From assembly GCF_019091085.1 (NCBI RefSeq), contig NZ_JAGXJY010000016.1:78649-142648 (forward strand): 64,000 nucleotides of DNA. Reading direction: 5' to 3'. Below the pieces are notes generated by a model that saw only the letters and a program-made list of their open reading frames with translations, made no database searches and had not been told where the DNA came from. The translations under genes were made by a program, and so were the position numbers. Below are positions 1 to 8,853 of this stretch, one piece after another. Within the stretch, counting starts at the first letter, position 1; every line of letters starts with the position of its first letter. The stretch is from Mesorhizobium sp. GbtcB19 (GTDB taxonomy: Bacteria; Pseudomonadota; Alphaproteobacteria; Rhizobiales; Rhizobiaceae).

Positions 1-1704
1 GCTTGGATAGCATCCATCGTTTTGATCGCTGTTCTGTCGGCGAGCCTCGGCTGGCTCCTTTGGATCATGCAGCAACCAAATCAATCGTTGCCTGATTTTC
101 GCGATCACTTTGCCACGCTGCGGAATATGGAGGCGAAATGGGACACCGAAATCCTGTCCCTTCAACTTGGAATCGCTCCGAACTATGACGGGGTGACCAA
201 TGCCGCCCGTGACCTGAAGTTGAAGTTGGCCGAGACTGAACACATTGCAGCGCTCGATGGGCTTGCGGCCCTGCGGCCCGACGTGAAGAGCTATCGGGAG
301 GCGATCGAGCAAAAGGACTGGCTGTCGGAGCAAGTCAAGGCGAGCTACGCCATGTTGCGCAATTCCGCGACCGTCTTGCCCAGAGCCATCTCGGATTCTT
401 TCAGGCACCCAGAAATTCTTGCGCCAATCGAGGGACTGGACAAACGTCCTGCGGATTTCATGACCGAGACTATCACCGGTATGATGAGCTTCACGATCTC
501 GCCGACGGCGCTGTTGCGAGATACGGTACAAGAACGCATATCGGCAAGCCGCGCGGCAGCCCAGAAGCTGTCGCCGGAACTCGCGGATGCCATAGAGCGC
601 TTTCTGGTGCAGATCGAGGTGGTAACGAAGGAGCGTCAGCGCGGTAACCAACTTATGCTCGCAGTAACCTCGGTTCCGACCGGCGCTGCGGCGGATCGCA
701 TCCAGGCCGGGCTCCAATCCCTTGAAGAAGCCAACGCCGAAAGACAAAGAGCCCTGTGGGATCTGGCACTCCTTCTAGGCGCACTGCTTGCGCTCGCCTT
801 CGCCGCCTTTGCCTTCGTGCAATGGCGCCGCTCTGCTAAACTCGCCGAGGATAATCGCATGTTGCTGCAAGTGAACGAAGATGCAGAAGAACAATTGGTG
901 CAATCGGCAAAGCTATCCGCACTCGGCCAGATGGTTGCGGGCATAACACACGAGATCAATACGCCGCTCGCCTACGTGAAGGCGGTGTTCGAGCTGATTA
1001 AGGAGCGTGTTCTTGCAAGCTCCGAGATGACGGCGCTGAGCGGGAACGAAGAGGATGAGGCCAGGCGTGAAGAGTTGCAAATGCTGCTCGACGACGGCCT
1101 TCACGGCCTTGAGGAGATGGCCACGCTTGTCCGCACGATGAAGAACTTCAGCCGCCTTGACAAAGGCAATATCGAGAGTTTCTCCGTCGAGGAGGGGATC
1201 GAAAGCGCGCTACTGATCGCGCGACCGCAGATCAAGTATGTCGCCGATGTTAATTGCGAATTCGATTCCGTACCGCCGATCATGGGATCGGCCTCGCAGC
1301 TCCGCCAAGTCCTCCTCAACCTGATTGTGAATGCTGCTCAGGCCATGGCAACTATGGATCGGCGCGGCCTGTTGACCCTGCGGACCCGCCTTACGTCTTC
1401 CGACACAGTGCAGATAGATGTCTGCGACAATGGGCCAGGCATCCCAGAGGAGCATCTTGGCAAGCTGTTTGATCCCTTCTTTACCACGAAGCCTGTTGGC
1501 GAAGGCAGCGGAATGGGTTTGTCCATCTGCTACCGTATCATTGAGAACCACGGTGGAACCATCACGGTAAATTCCAAGATCGGCAAAGGGAGCATTTTCA
1601 CCCTCACCCTTCCGAGACAGGACGAGAAATTTCTGCAGGCCGGCGTCGTCCCTGGGATCAGCGATGCAAAAACTAAGTCACATAAGTCATCAGAATTTGC
1701 ATAG
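1..1704 (+). CDS. Membrane sensor histidine kinase (5' end outside window)
   Basis: The frame is open from base 1, so the true start probably lies upstream; the first in-window start is a TTG at 22, and residue numbers below count from it. The protein has a hydrophobic N-terminus, a periplasmic-type region, a second membrane segment near residues 245-270, then a histidine kinase core. The H-box holds the phospho-acceptor His at about residue 310 (THEINTPLAYVK), the N-box reads NLIVNAAQAM, and the G-boxes read DNGPGIPEEH and GSGMGLSIC. It should sense an unknown signal and phosphorylate the response regulator encoded 70 bases downstream. Family membership is clear; the signal is not. Confidence 0.9.
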   Translation, partial: AWIASIVLIAVLSASLGWLLWIMQQPNQSLPDFRDHFATLRNMEAKWDTEILSLQLGIAPNYDGVTNAARDLKLKLAETEHIAALDGLAALRPDVKSYREAIEQKDWLSEQVKASYAMLRNSATVLPRAISDSFRHPEILAPIEGLDKRPADFMTETITGMMSFTISPTALLRDTVQERISASRAAAQKLSPELADAIERFLVQIEVVTKERQRGNQLMLAVTSVPTGAAADRIQAGLQSLEEANAERQRALWDLALLLGALLALAFAAFAFVQWRRSAKLAEDNRMLLQVNEDAEEQLVQSAKLSALGQMVAGITHEINTPLAYVKAVFELIKERVLASSEMTALSGNEEDEARREELQMLLDDGLHGLEEMATLVRTMKNFSRLDKGNIESFSVEEGIESALLIARPQIKYVADVNCEFDSVPPIMGSASQLRQVLLNLIVNAAQAMATMDRRGLLTLRTRLTSSDTVQIDVCDNGPGIPEEHLGKLFDPFFTTKPVGEGSGMGLSICYRIIENHGGTITVNSKIGKGSIFTLTLPRQDEKFLQAGVVPGISDAKTKSHKSSEFA

Positions 1705-1773
1705 AAGCTCCGAAGATATCGGGAGCACTATGGCCGATCATTAACACGATAGAGGAACTGAGGATCGACCGAG

Positions 1774-2706
1774 ATGAATGACAGACCGACACTCCTTTTC
1801 GTGGATGACGAAGAGCGAATCGTCCGATTGCTCAAGATAATGTTCCGCGAGCAATATGAGGTCCACACGGCGCTAAGCGCCAGGGAAGCGCTGGGAATTC
1901 TGGAAACCATACCGGTCGATGTCATCGCGAGCGATCAGCGGATGCCGGAAACCACGGGCATCCAACTCCTGGCGCAGGTCCGCGAGCGCTGGCCTGAAAC
2001 GGTCCGCCTTCTGCTGACAGGCTATAGTGACCTGGTGGCAATCATTGGGGCGGTCAACGAGGGCGAGGTCTACCGCTTTCTCAACAAGCCATGGAATCAG
2101 GCTGAGTTGCGCGCCGTAATCGCCGAAGCCGTGGACGCTGCACGCAGCTCGCGCGCGACTCGGCAAAACATGGCTCCTGTCTGGGAAGGGAACACCAACA
2201 GTCCCCAATTCAGCATAGCATCCCAATTGCTCGCGATCGAAGGTAGCGATCCGGATAGACAGGAAGTCGTGGAGATGTTCACCTATGACTACCGGGTGCA
2301 CGCTGCCTCCACAATCCAGGATGCGGTGAGAATCCTTAGTCAGGAACAGATCGGCGTGATCGTATCCAATGCCATTGTGGACGGCATCGACATCACAGAC
2401 CTCTTGGCCGAAGTAGCACGGATCGATCCCGCTATCGCGGTGGTTGTGATGACCGCATCTCCTCAAAGTGACACCATCATCAAGCTGATCAATAGCGGCA
2501 AGATCTATCGGTTTGCCATCAAGCCAATCAGCCCGAACGTGTTCCGCCTTGCAGTGAACGCGGCCATGCGTGAGCACCATCGTCGACTTGCAGATCCACG
2601 TGTGGTTCGGCAAAGGATGCAGCGCGAGGCCGCCAAGGAAGCTGGCAGCGAAGATATGTACGCAAGTTTTGTGAACAGTCTTAGCCGGTTTACACAAGTC
2701 AGCTGA
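1774..2706 (+). CDS. Response regulator with one active and one degenerate receiver domain
   Basis: Residues 5-125 form a normal receiver domain with acidic pocket D11-D12, phospho-acceptor D54 (SDQRMP), T82 and K105 (NKPW). Residues 145-275 resemble a second receiver fold: the end motif FAIKPISP keeps the Lys, but the acidic pair is gone and the phospho-Asp position reads SNAIVD (Asn). No DNA-binding, GGDEF, EAL or HD-GYP output domain follows. The gene is 69 bases downstream of a histidine kinase and is very likely its partner. With no effector domain, output is probably by protein contact. A hairpin terminator follows. Confidence 0.85.
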   Translation: MNDRPTLLFVDDEERIVRLLKIMFREQYEVHTALSAREALGILETIPVDVIASDQRMPETTGIQLLAQVRERWPETVRLLLTGYSDLVAIIGAVNEGEVYRFLNKPWNQAELRAVIAEAVDAARSSRATRQNMAPVWEGNTNSPQFSIASQLLAIEGSDPDRQEVVEMFTYDYRVHAASTIQDAVRILSQEQIGVIVSNAIVDGIDITDLLAEVARIDPAIAVVVMTASPQSDTIIKLINSGKIYRFAIKPISPNVFRLAVNAAMREHHRRLADPRVVRQRMQREAAKEAGSEDMYASFVNSLSRFTQVS

Positions 2707-2749
2707 GGTCGACTCAGGAATATTACTCGACAGGTCGCTGAATTTTCTT

Positions 2750-2774
2750 GTGTGAGAGCTGACTCCTCTCACAC
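2750..2774 (+). terminator. Hairpin terminator after the two-component pair
   Basis: A perfect 9-bp stem (GTGTGAGAG / CTCTCACAC) with a 7-base loop lies 44 bases after the response-regulator stop and is followed by an A/T-rich stretch containing TTTT. It fits an intrinsic terminator, though the T-tract is interrupted. Confidence 0.55.
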
Positions 2775-3054
2775 GAAACTATTTTCCTAAGAAATGGTGA
2801 GTAACAAGAGAAGATGGGAACACTCAGGTTCTGAAACTCGCCTGCCGATTCGTTGATGCCTGGAATAGAAAGCTAGAAAATCATCCAGTTCTTCGTTCCC
2901 TGACGCTAGCTTGACAAATGTCCCGTACACAAAACAGCAAAATTTCTTCGAACCGACCAATGCATAGTTGTTATGCCGCCATGATATAGTTAGAGATTAT
3001 ATTTACCCGCCCCCAAGGCATGATTGTCCAAACCCATCAAGGAGCTGGCCGTTC
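2775..3054. other. Intergenic region before topoisomerase gene
   Basis: About 280 AT-rich bases with no convincing reading frame. The topoisomerase frame stays open upstream of 3055, but its extra N-terminal codons do not resemble the family. An AAGGAG ribosome binding site at 3039-3044 supports the start at 3055. Confidence 0.5.
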
Positions 3055-5118
3055 ATGCGATTGATGATCGTCGAAAGCCCCACCAAGGCCCATAAAATAA
3101 GCTCGATTCTCGGCTACGACTGGGTAGTCAGGGCCAGCTTGGGACACATTGTCGACTTGCCCAGCGACTCATTGGCGGTCGAACCAGGCAGCTATCGCCT
3201 ATCGTATGTCCTCAGCCCACAGGGGCAAAAGGTTGTCGCCTCCCTGCGAGAGCTCGCCCGTAGGGCCAGTGAAATCTATCTCGCAACCGACCCCGACCGG
3301 GAAGGCGAGGCTATCGCCGCACATTTGAAGGTCCACTTGGGCCTCGATCGCCACAGGCGCGTAACATTCCATGAAATAACCGAACGCGAAATTCGGGCGG
3401 CGCTAAGTGCACCGCGACAGATAGATTTGCGGCTGGTGGGCGCGCAGGAGGCAAGGCGTGCCCTCGATCGGCTCATCGGCTACCGGGTGTCACCTTCGCT
3501 CTCATCAATCGCCGGGCTGAACCTTTCGGCCGGCCGCTGCCAATCGCCGGCCGTCAGACTGGTTGTTGAGCGCCAACTGGAGATCGACGCCTTCAAGGAA
3601 GCCGCTCATTTTTCGGCGGCGGTTGAGTTCGAGAACGGCGAATGGACCGCAGAATGGAAAACCGAACCATATGTCGGCCAGGAAGACCAACATATGGTTG
3701 ACAGGGCGTTGGCAGAACGAGCGGCGGCGTGTCGGCATTTCGTCGTCGTAGGCTGCTCAGAGAAGTCCTTGCATCAACCCCCACCGCCGCCGTTTACCAC
3801 TTCAGCGCTTTTGCAGGCGGCAGGGGCATCACTCGGATATTCCCCTACCCTGACCCAGAGTCTGGCACAAAAGCTTTTTGAGCACGGACATATCAGCTAT
3901 CACCGGACGGACAGTCCAAATCTCTCGGATGCTGCGATTGCAGCCATTAGAGCTCGGTCCAAAAGCGCGGGCTGGCCAATCGCGGAAGAAATGCGCCGGT
4001 GGCCCATCCCGGATGGAGCGCAAGCCGCACATGAGGCGATTCGGCCTACGCATTTTGAACACGAAGAAGCCGGGGAGAATGGCCAACAGCAGGCTCTCTA
4101 TCGACTGATATGGCGGCGCGCCGTCGCCTCTCAGCTCGCCGATGCCGAATACCACATACTCGAGCTAAATATGGAGTCGCAATCCGAAGGGGACAAATTC
4201 GAGTTCGTCGCCAGAAGCACACGACCGGTTTTCCAGGGATGGAAAGCCGTCATTGCCGCAGACAAGGACAATGATGAGGAGGAGGAGGCGCAGCAGGAAC
4301 ACAATAATCAAGTTCCCACATTGCAGCATGGGACCGAAATCAAGGCCTCGGATGGCACGGTGTTAAACCATGCGACAAAGCCTCCTCGGCGCTACACCGA
4401 GACCAGTCTCATCCGAAAGCTCGAACAACTGGGAATTGGGAGACCTTCGACATATGCCACCATAATCCGGCATATCTGCGATAGAGGATACTTGACGGTT
4501 GAGAAGCGCTATCTCGCCCCCACGCCCTCCGGTTATGCGGTCGTCGAAAACCTGCGGGGCAAGTTCTCCTTCATTGACTACAGCTTCACGAAGGAGCTGG
4601 AAGAGCGCTTGGATCTGATCGCCGAAGGTAAGGCTAACTACTTAGCAGTTGTCTCTTCCCTTGACGGAAAGCTCGACGAGGAACTCGCGAGGCTTCCTGA
4701 ACGAAAGCCAGCCTACTCCTGCCCGGCCTGTGGGCGCAGCTTGAAGATGATCACAGCGAATGGACGTTCCTTCTGGGGTTGCTCTGGCTATCGTGAGGGC
4801 TGCCATGTGATCTGCGAAAATGACGGCGGGAAGCCGGGCAGCAGCCTCGAACGTACGCACGGACCGAGCGATAAGGCATTGGCCTTCGCTCGCAAGATCG
4901 AGTCGGCGCACGGGCTGACCATCCCTGCAGAAGCGATTGCATCGGCCAAAAAATTGGGGACTTGGATCGATGACGCGCTTAAGAAAAAGCCGTTGCGCAA
5001 AGGAGGAAGGGGGGCGCAACGGGACCGCCGGGTTTCCCGGACGGCTCTGCGCCGGAACCGACCGATTGGGTCCAGGGTATCCAAGCCGTTCGACAAGCTG
5101 CCCGATGACGACGGCTAA
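3055..5118 (+). CDS. Accessory type IA DNA topoisomerase
   Basis: It relaxes negatively supercoiled DNA by single-strand passage. The N-terminus MRLMIVESPTKA starts a TOPRIM domain with the ATDPDREGEAIA acidic motif, followed by the topoisomerase core; the active-site Tyr lies in GHISYHRTDSPNLS. The C-terminus carries one four-Cys zinc finger (CPAC...CSGYREGC). At 687 residues it is shorter than housekeeping TopA, with fewer C-terminal zinc modules, as is common for topoisomerases carried on plasmids and integrative elements. The ATG at 3055 is chosen over the upstream in-frame ATG at 2968 because of its ribosome binding site and the match to the family N-terminus. In this context it probably serves element maintenance or transfer. 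Confidence 0.88.
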   Translation: MRLMIVESPTKAHKISSILGYDWVVRASLGHIVDLPSDSLAVEPGSYRLSYVLSPQGQKVVASLRELARRASEIYLATDPDREGEAIAAHLKVHLGLDRHRRVTFHEITEREIRAALSAPRQIDLRLVGAQEARRALDRLIGYRVSPSLSSIAGLNLSAGRCQSPAVRLVVERQLEIDAFKEAAHFSAAVEFENGEWTAEWKTEPYVGQEDQHMVDRALAERAAACRHFVVVGCSEKSLHQPPPPPFTTSALLQAAGASLGYSPTLTQSLAQKLFEHGHISYHRTDSPNLSDAAIAAIRARSKSAGWPIAEEMRRWPIPDGAQAAHEAIRPTHFEHEEAGENGQQQALYRLIWRRAVASQLADAEYHILELNMESQSEGDKFEFVARSTRPVFQGWKAVIAADKDNDEEEEAQQEHNNQVPTLQHGTEIKASDGTVLNHATKPPRRYTETSLIRKLEQLGIGRPSTYATIIRHICDRGYLTVEKRYLAPTPSGYAVVENLRGKFSFIDYSFTKELEERLDLIAEGKANYLAVVSSLDGKLDEELARLPERKPAYSCPACGRSLKMITANGRSFWGCSGYREGCHVICENDGGKPGSSLERTHGPSDKALAFARKIESAHGLTIPAEAIASAKKLGTWIDDALKKKPLRKGGRGAQRDRRVSRTALRRNRPIGSRVSKPFDKLPDDDG

Positions 5119-5280
5119 GATGGCGCCGGTCGCGCACGTCGAAATCCTTCTCTCGGTACTGTTTCCCATGAGGACCTGTAATCACCACCTGGCGCCCGGT
5201 CAGCCTTCAGATCGCACAATGCGGCCGTCAGCAGTTTCGCGGGTCACATCGTCCAAGTTTATCACGTTAGCTGATGCTAA

Positions 5281-5493
5281 CTGATTTGAGCTTCGTCCAT
5301 TTCGTCATTGCCTTGCCAGGAGAAGGCGACGTGACTGCCGTCGCCCGCACCGAATCTGCCCGGTGACGCAGCTGAAGGCGAAATCGCCGGGGCCATCTGC
5401 CGCGAACTCGATGTGGGCGGGCTCCATTATGTCGATATAGTCCTCGACATAATCGGGCATTTCTACAATCCGCCAGCGGCCTGCGATGCTCAT
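5281..5493 (-). pseudogene. Frameshifted remnant of a small conserved hypothetical protein
   Basis: The minus strand from 5493 reads MSIAGRWRIVEMPDYVEDYI and continues with IEFAADGPGDFAFSCVTGQI, the N-terminal pattern of a widespread small bacterial protein of unknown function. The frame then breaks; the family-like continuation FSWQGNDEMDEA is found in a different frame at about 5290-5325. The rest of the gene is missing. It is therefore a broken, truncated copy. The family assignment rests on remembered sequence resemblance. Confidence 0.55.
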
Positions 5494-5753
5494 CAGGCAA
5501 CCTCCGCGCTGCGCTGAATCGGTCTAAGAGCTGGTTGGGCGTGGTCCCGCGCCACCGTGACGACGGCCTGTGTCGCTTGCCCATCGAGGCCCGCATGAGA
5601 CCTGCTGTGTTGTGGTGGCCGGAAGCCGCAGACGGGCTACAGGAAGATGCGCATGGACATGTCGGCTAAGATGCGTCCAGAACGCCGATTGATGAGCAAC
5701 CTGTGAGGGCTCCCGGCACCGGGCACCATACGGCAGCTTTGCGAGGTGCATCC

Positions 5754-6022
5754 ATGCCCATTTTCGTTGGGCTCGATTGAGGCGGCTCGAGCCATGCCGT
5801 TTGTATTGTCGAGGCGACCGGCAAGGTTCTCGACCACTTTGTCGTGGCCCATGACCACGACGGGCTTGCCGATCTCGTCGCGCGCCTGCGTCGGCCTGGC
5901 TAGCCCGGCGAGATGGCGATCGCCATTGAACGGCCGAGCGGGCTGCTCGTCGATGTTTTGGTCTAGGCCGGTTTCGTCGTGACGCCGGTCCATCCTAATA
6001 TCGTCAAGGCGTGCCGGATGCG
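5754..6022 (+). mobile_element. Decayed IS110-family transposase N-terminus
   Basis: Read from ATG 5754, the frame begins MPIFVGLD and continues GGSSHAVCIVEATGKVLDHF and HDHDGLADLVARL, the N-terminal pattern of IS110-family DEDD transposases including the first catalytic Asp (GLD). Three in-frame stops (after MPIFVGLD, after RLRRPG and after LLVDVLV) show it is dead. The match ends near VHPNIVKACRMR, where it runs into a different transposase fragment on the opposite strand. Confidence 0.7.
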
Positions 6023-6366
6023 ATCCATCATGGTGAGCGCGGCCTTGCGCTCGGCTGTGCCCGTGGCCTGGGTGATGCTGCCGTCGACGGCCAGGCCGTG
6101 ACGGTTCTCCATCAATGCATGCCCATGTAGCAGAGCTTCGCCGGCTGACCGTCGCCCTTCTTGTAGAGCCGCGCCTGCGGGTCGCTCGTGCTCTGGTGGG
6201 TGTCGTTGGAGCGCTTCTCCTCGTGAAAGCCCCGCTCAGCGTTGCGGCTAGTGCCATCTGGATCGTTGTCGCCGCCATCCTTCGGGTTTTTGCGGATCGC
6301 GGGGCAGTCGTGACGCTGGATGATGACGCTGCCGGTACTGTGGCAAAGAGCAGCGCACCGCTTCAT
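6003..6366 (-). mobile_element. Decayed IS5-type DDE transposase, internal fragment
   Basis: The minus strand from 6366 reads SRNAERGFHEEKRSNDTHQS, then TSDPQARLYKKGDGQPAKLC, typical of the middle of IS5-superfamily (IS1182-like) transposases. A one-base frameshift near 6120 moves the continuation HALMENRHGLAVDGSITQAT and GTAERKAALTMMDR into another frame. Both ends of the transposase are missing. The fragment abuts the IS110 remnant on the opposite strand near 6010-6022. Confidence 0.7.
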
Positions 6367-6415
6367 CGGTTAGTCACCGTCAAAGGCTAAGATCGTTGGT
6401 GCCTGCCATCTTTGA

Positions 6416-6757
6416 TCAACTAGGGATTCGCGAATTGACGATTGCGCCCCGGACTCCGGCACTGGTCAGCGCGTGAAAGAGATCACACCACACTCCCTTG
6501 GCCGCCCAGCGGACATACCGGTTGTAGAGGGTCTTGCGCGGCCCGCATTCCAGCGGTGCGTCGATCCAGCGCCCGCCAGACTTCACCACATGAACGATGC
6601 CGCTGATCACACGCCGATCATCTACCCGCCCCTTACCGTGGGTGTCGGTCGGCAGATAAGACTCAATGCGGCGAAACTGCTCCTGCGTCGTGGAGATCCT
6701 TCGGAAGTCCTGAAGACCATAGAACAAGCGTTCGATTGCGTTGCGGCCGAACTGCAA
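6416..6757 (-). mobile_element. IS5-family (IS427-like) orfA fragment with a chimeric 5' end
   Basis: On the minus strand the open frame contains EQFRRIESYLPTDTHGKGRV and SGGRWIDAPLECGPRKTLYN, the N-terminal domain of IS427-group transposases. It stops soon after the first domain (VRGAIVNSRIPS), so no catalytic part remains. The first 20 residues (RNAIERLFYGLQDFRRIS) instead resemble the C-terminal end of a related transposase, which suggests two IS copies joined head to tail by deletion or recombination. Confidence 0.65.
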
Positions 6758-7017
6758 GCGATGCCATCATTTTTATAGACCCGGACCGAGTGGATTGATC
6801 GAAACAGACAAGTCCGGGTGTGATTCCCTCTGCTGATGCGGCGCAACAGACCACGGATTGGTTTGAAGTCAGCCCTTCGGGCGGTTTTGGGACGCCTCAT
6901 CTCCCATCTTCGACATAGTCCCGCAGGGGCATACGAGCCAGTTCGAAGTGCACGCCAGTAAGAGTTCCCACCCGGGCCGAGCTGATCCGGCGCGGCAGGA
7001 GCAACGCGTGAAAGACC

Positions 7018-8040
7018 TTATTCTCCGCGGCCTTGCCCGTGCCGGCTGCGTTCGTCATAAATAGCTCGGGCGCCGGCATCGCCTGAAGGCCTCTGCGGAT
7101 CATCTTTCATGTATAGATCAAGCGCCTCTGCGTAGCTTTCTGACGCATGCTTTGCGACAATTTCAAGCTTTTCGAACTCTCTGGATCGATTGTTATCAGC
7201 ATCGATGCTGTGATCTTGTAAGTCCGGTAAATTGTTAGATAGCGACAGGAACTCATTGCTGAGCTTATCGATCTTTCGATCGATTTTCACGCCCTCGTGA
7301 GCAGCGTTAAGTTCTCCCGAAAGCCGCTCTTTAAATTCTTGTCCTCCAATGAAGTTGGGACGACTACCAATGCCAAAAACGTTCGGTTTCTGTCTATCGA
7401 GAGTGCCGGGGGCCAATTTGGCTATTTGCTGTTCCGTCAGATGGTTTCTCTCGTGGGCTTCCTTGAGGGCGTAGAGCGCGGACTCCCTTAACTCGTCGTT
7501 GGACGCCCAGCTGTAGCCTTTCCTGTTCCTGTTGTATGATCGAATAGCGTCCTCTATCAGATTGTTCCTATCCTGAGGATCTGTATGTTCCGAAGCTATC
7601 AGCGGAACTGATGCTTCCGCTCGAACCCCGAAACGATCCGAGAGATCGGAGACCTTGGCGACAAGTTCCGCCCTTTCCGCCGGCGGACGAGATCCCTGAA
7701 CTGCCGCCCCTATGGCAACATGGCCATGCGTGCCGCCTGGTTCCTCCGCACTTTCTTCATGCAGCGCGCCTTTGGGGATTGCTGCGTCATATATAACTTT
7801 CTCCAATTCGCCCAACCGCTTGACCCGACCGACAAAGCGCTCCGTTGCGGGCGTCTCTTTTATGAATGTATTCGCAGTTTGATTGACTCGACGGAAACTG
7901 TTGAAATTGCGAGCTGTTTCATTGAGATCGAGCGTAGCAAAATGTTTGACGACCCGCGCCATCACTTCAGGGGGCAAGTCGAAAAGACCGCGCTTAGGCT
8001 CGGTCACTGATTTCTCAGCCCGCTCTTCATCGTCATTCAT
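7018..8040 (-). CDS. F-box-like putative secreted effector
   Basis: This 340-residue protein opens with a charged segment and then, at about residues 18-60, an F-box-like motif: LFDLPPEVMARVVKHF, LDLNETARNFNSFRRVNQ. The rest is hydrophilic, rich in Asp, Glu, Arg and Asn, probably helical, and lacks a Sec signal or membrane segment. Plant-interacting bacteria use F-box proteins such as VirF and the GALA family as type III or IV effectors that recruit host Skp1. The tail is arginine-rich (RAIYDERSRHGQGRGE), a property of VirB/D4 substrates. Effector status is inferred. The 3' end may be altered, because an overlapping frame runs on to 6897 and IS debris lies on both sides. Confidence 0.5.
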   Translation of the reverse strand: MNDDEERAEKSVTEPKRGLFDLPPEVMARVVKHFATLDLNETARNFNSFRRVNQTANTFIKETPATERFVGRVKRLGELEKVIYDAAIPKGALHEESAEEPGGTHGHVAIGAAVQGSRPPAERAELVAKVSDLSDRFGVRAEASVPLIASEHTDPQDRNNLIEDAIRSYNRNRKGYSWASNDELRESALYALKEAHERNHLTEQQIAKLAPGTLDRQKPNVFGIGSRPNFIGGQEFKERLSGELNAAHEGVKIDRKIDKLSNEFLSLSNNLPDLQDHSIDADNNRSREFEKLEIVAKHASESYAEALDLYMKDDPQRPSGDAGARAIYDERSRHGQGRGE

Positions 8041-8164
8041 GAACCAACTCCAAGCCGAGATATCGTTTGCAATATCTCAACGGTGCTTCCAAATATTTCG
8101 TGAAGCAAACTATTTCGTATTACATTCGTAATGACGGAGCGGTTATCGTGGTTCGTCGTATCGT

Positions 8165-8822
8165 CTAATTGAAACATGGCGACTTCCGAGGAATTGATCG
8201 TAACGTTTGATGGCCACGCCGGACGGCTGCAATGATGTCGCGCGGGTCAGCCCTCCAAGCGAAAGGTCGTGGTTCCTGATTGTGCTCCTTGATGAAGGGG
8301 TTGATGGCGGCCTGCAGGTCGACGACGGACTGGAAGACGCCATTTTTCAGGCGCCTTCGGCTGAGCTTTGCGAAGAAGCCCTCGATGGCGTTGTGCCATG
8401 GGCACGAAGTTGGGACGAAGGGGAAGGCCCAGCGCGGATGGCGGACCAGCCAGGCGCGCTCCTTGGGCAGCTGTTGGGTGGCATAGTTGACGAGAATGAC
8501 GTGGACGGCCTTGTCGGCTGGCATTTCGGCCTCGACTGCATTGATGAACCGGATGAACGCCCGATGCCGGTGGCGCTGCATGTTGGGGCCGATCACCGAG
8601 CCGTCAAGGATGTTGAGCGCGCCGAAACGGGGGAGTGATGCCGTTTCGCTTGTAGTCGTGCGTCATGGTCGCCCCACGACCACGCTTTACTGGCAACCCC
8701 GGCTGAGTGCGATCAAGCGCCTGGATTTGGCTCTTTTCGTCGACCGACAGCACGATGGCATGATCGGGCGGCGAGACGTAGAGCCCGACCACGTCATGAA
8801 GCTTCTCGGCAAAGGCAATCCC
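8165..8822 (-). mobile_element. Frameshifted IS630-family transposase remnant
   Basis: The minus strand encodes FAEKLHDVVGLYVSPPDHAI, VLSVDEKSQIQALDRTQPGL and THDYKRNGIT; then, after a frameshift near 8625, LNILDGSVIGPNMQRHRH to NAIEGFFAKLSRRRLKNGVF. This is the DDE domain of an IS630-family transposase. The first Asp (VDEKSQ) and the Glu (IEGFF) remain, but the second catalytic Asp (normally ILDNYAT) is Val (ILVNYAT). The N-terminal third is missing. It is inactive and lies immediately downstream of the outer-membrane protein gene. Confidence 0.85.
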
Positions 8823-8853
8823 CTAATCGGACTCGTCAGTCCCGATCAATCCA

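Noticed and set aside
6897..7103. Minus-strand frame overlapping the 3' end of the F-box gene, considered as its true C-terminus after a frameshift.
   Set aside because: The two frames overlap without a visible slippery site or homologous continuation, so a frameshift cannot be shown.
8164..8175. TCTAATTGAAAC, one mismatch from the VirG vir-box consensus, upstream of the F-box gene.
   Set aside because: It coincides with the end of the IS630 remnant, points away from the gene, and one 12-mer with a mismatch is expected by chance. Not called as a regulatory site.
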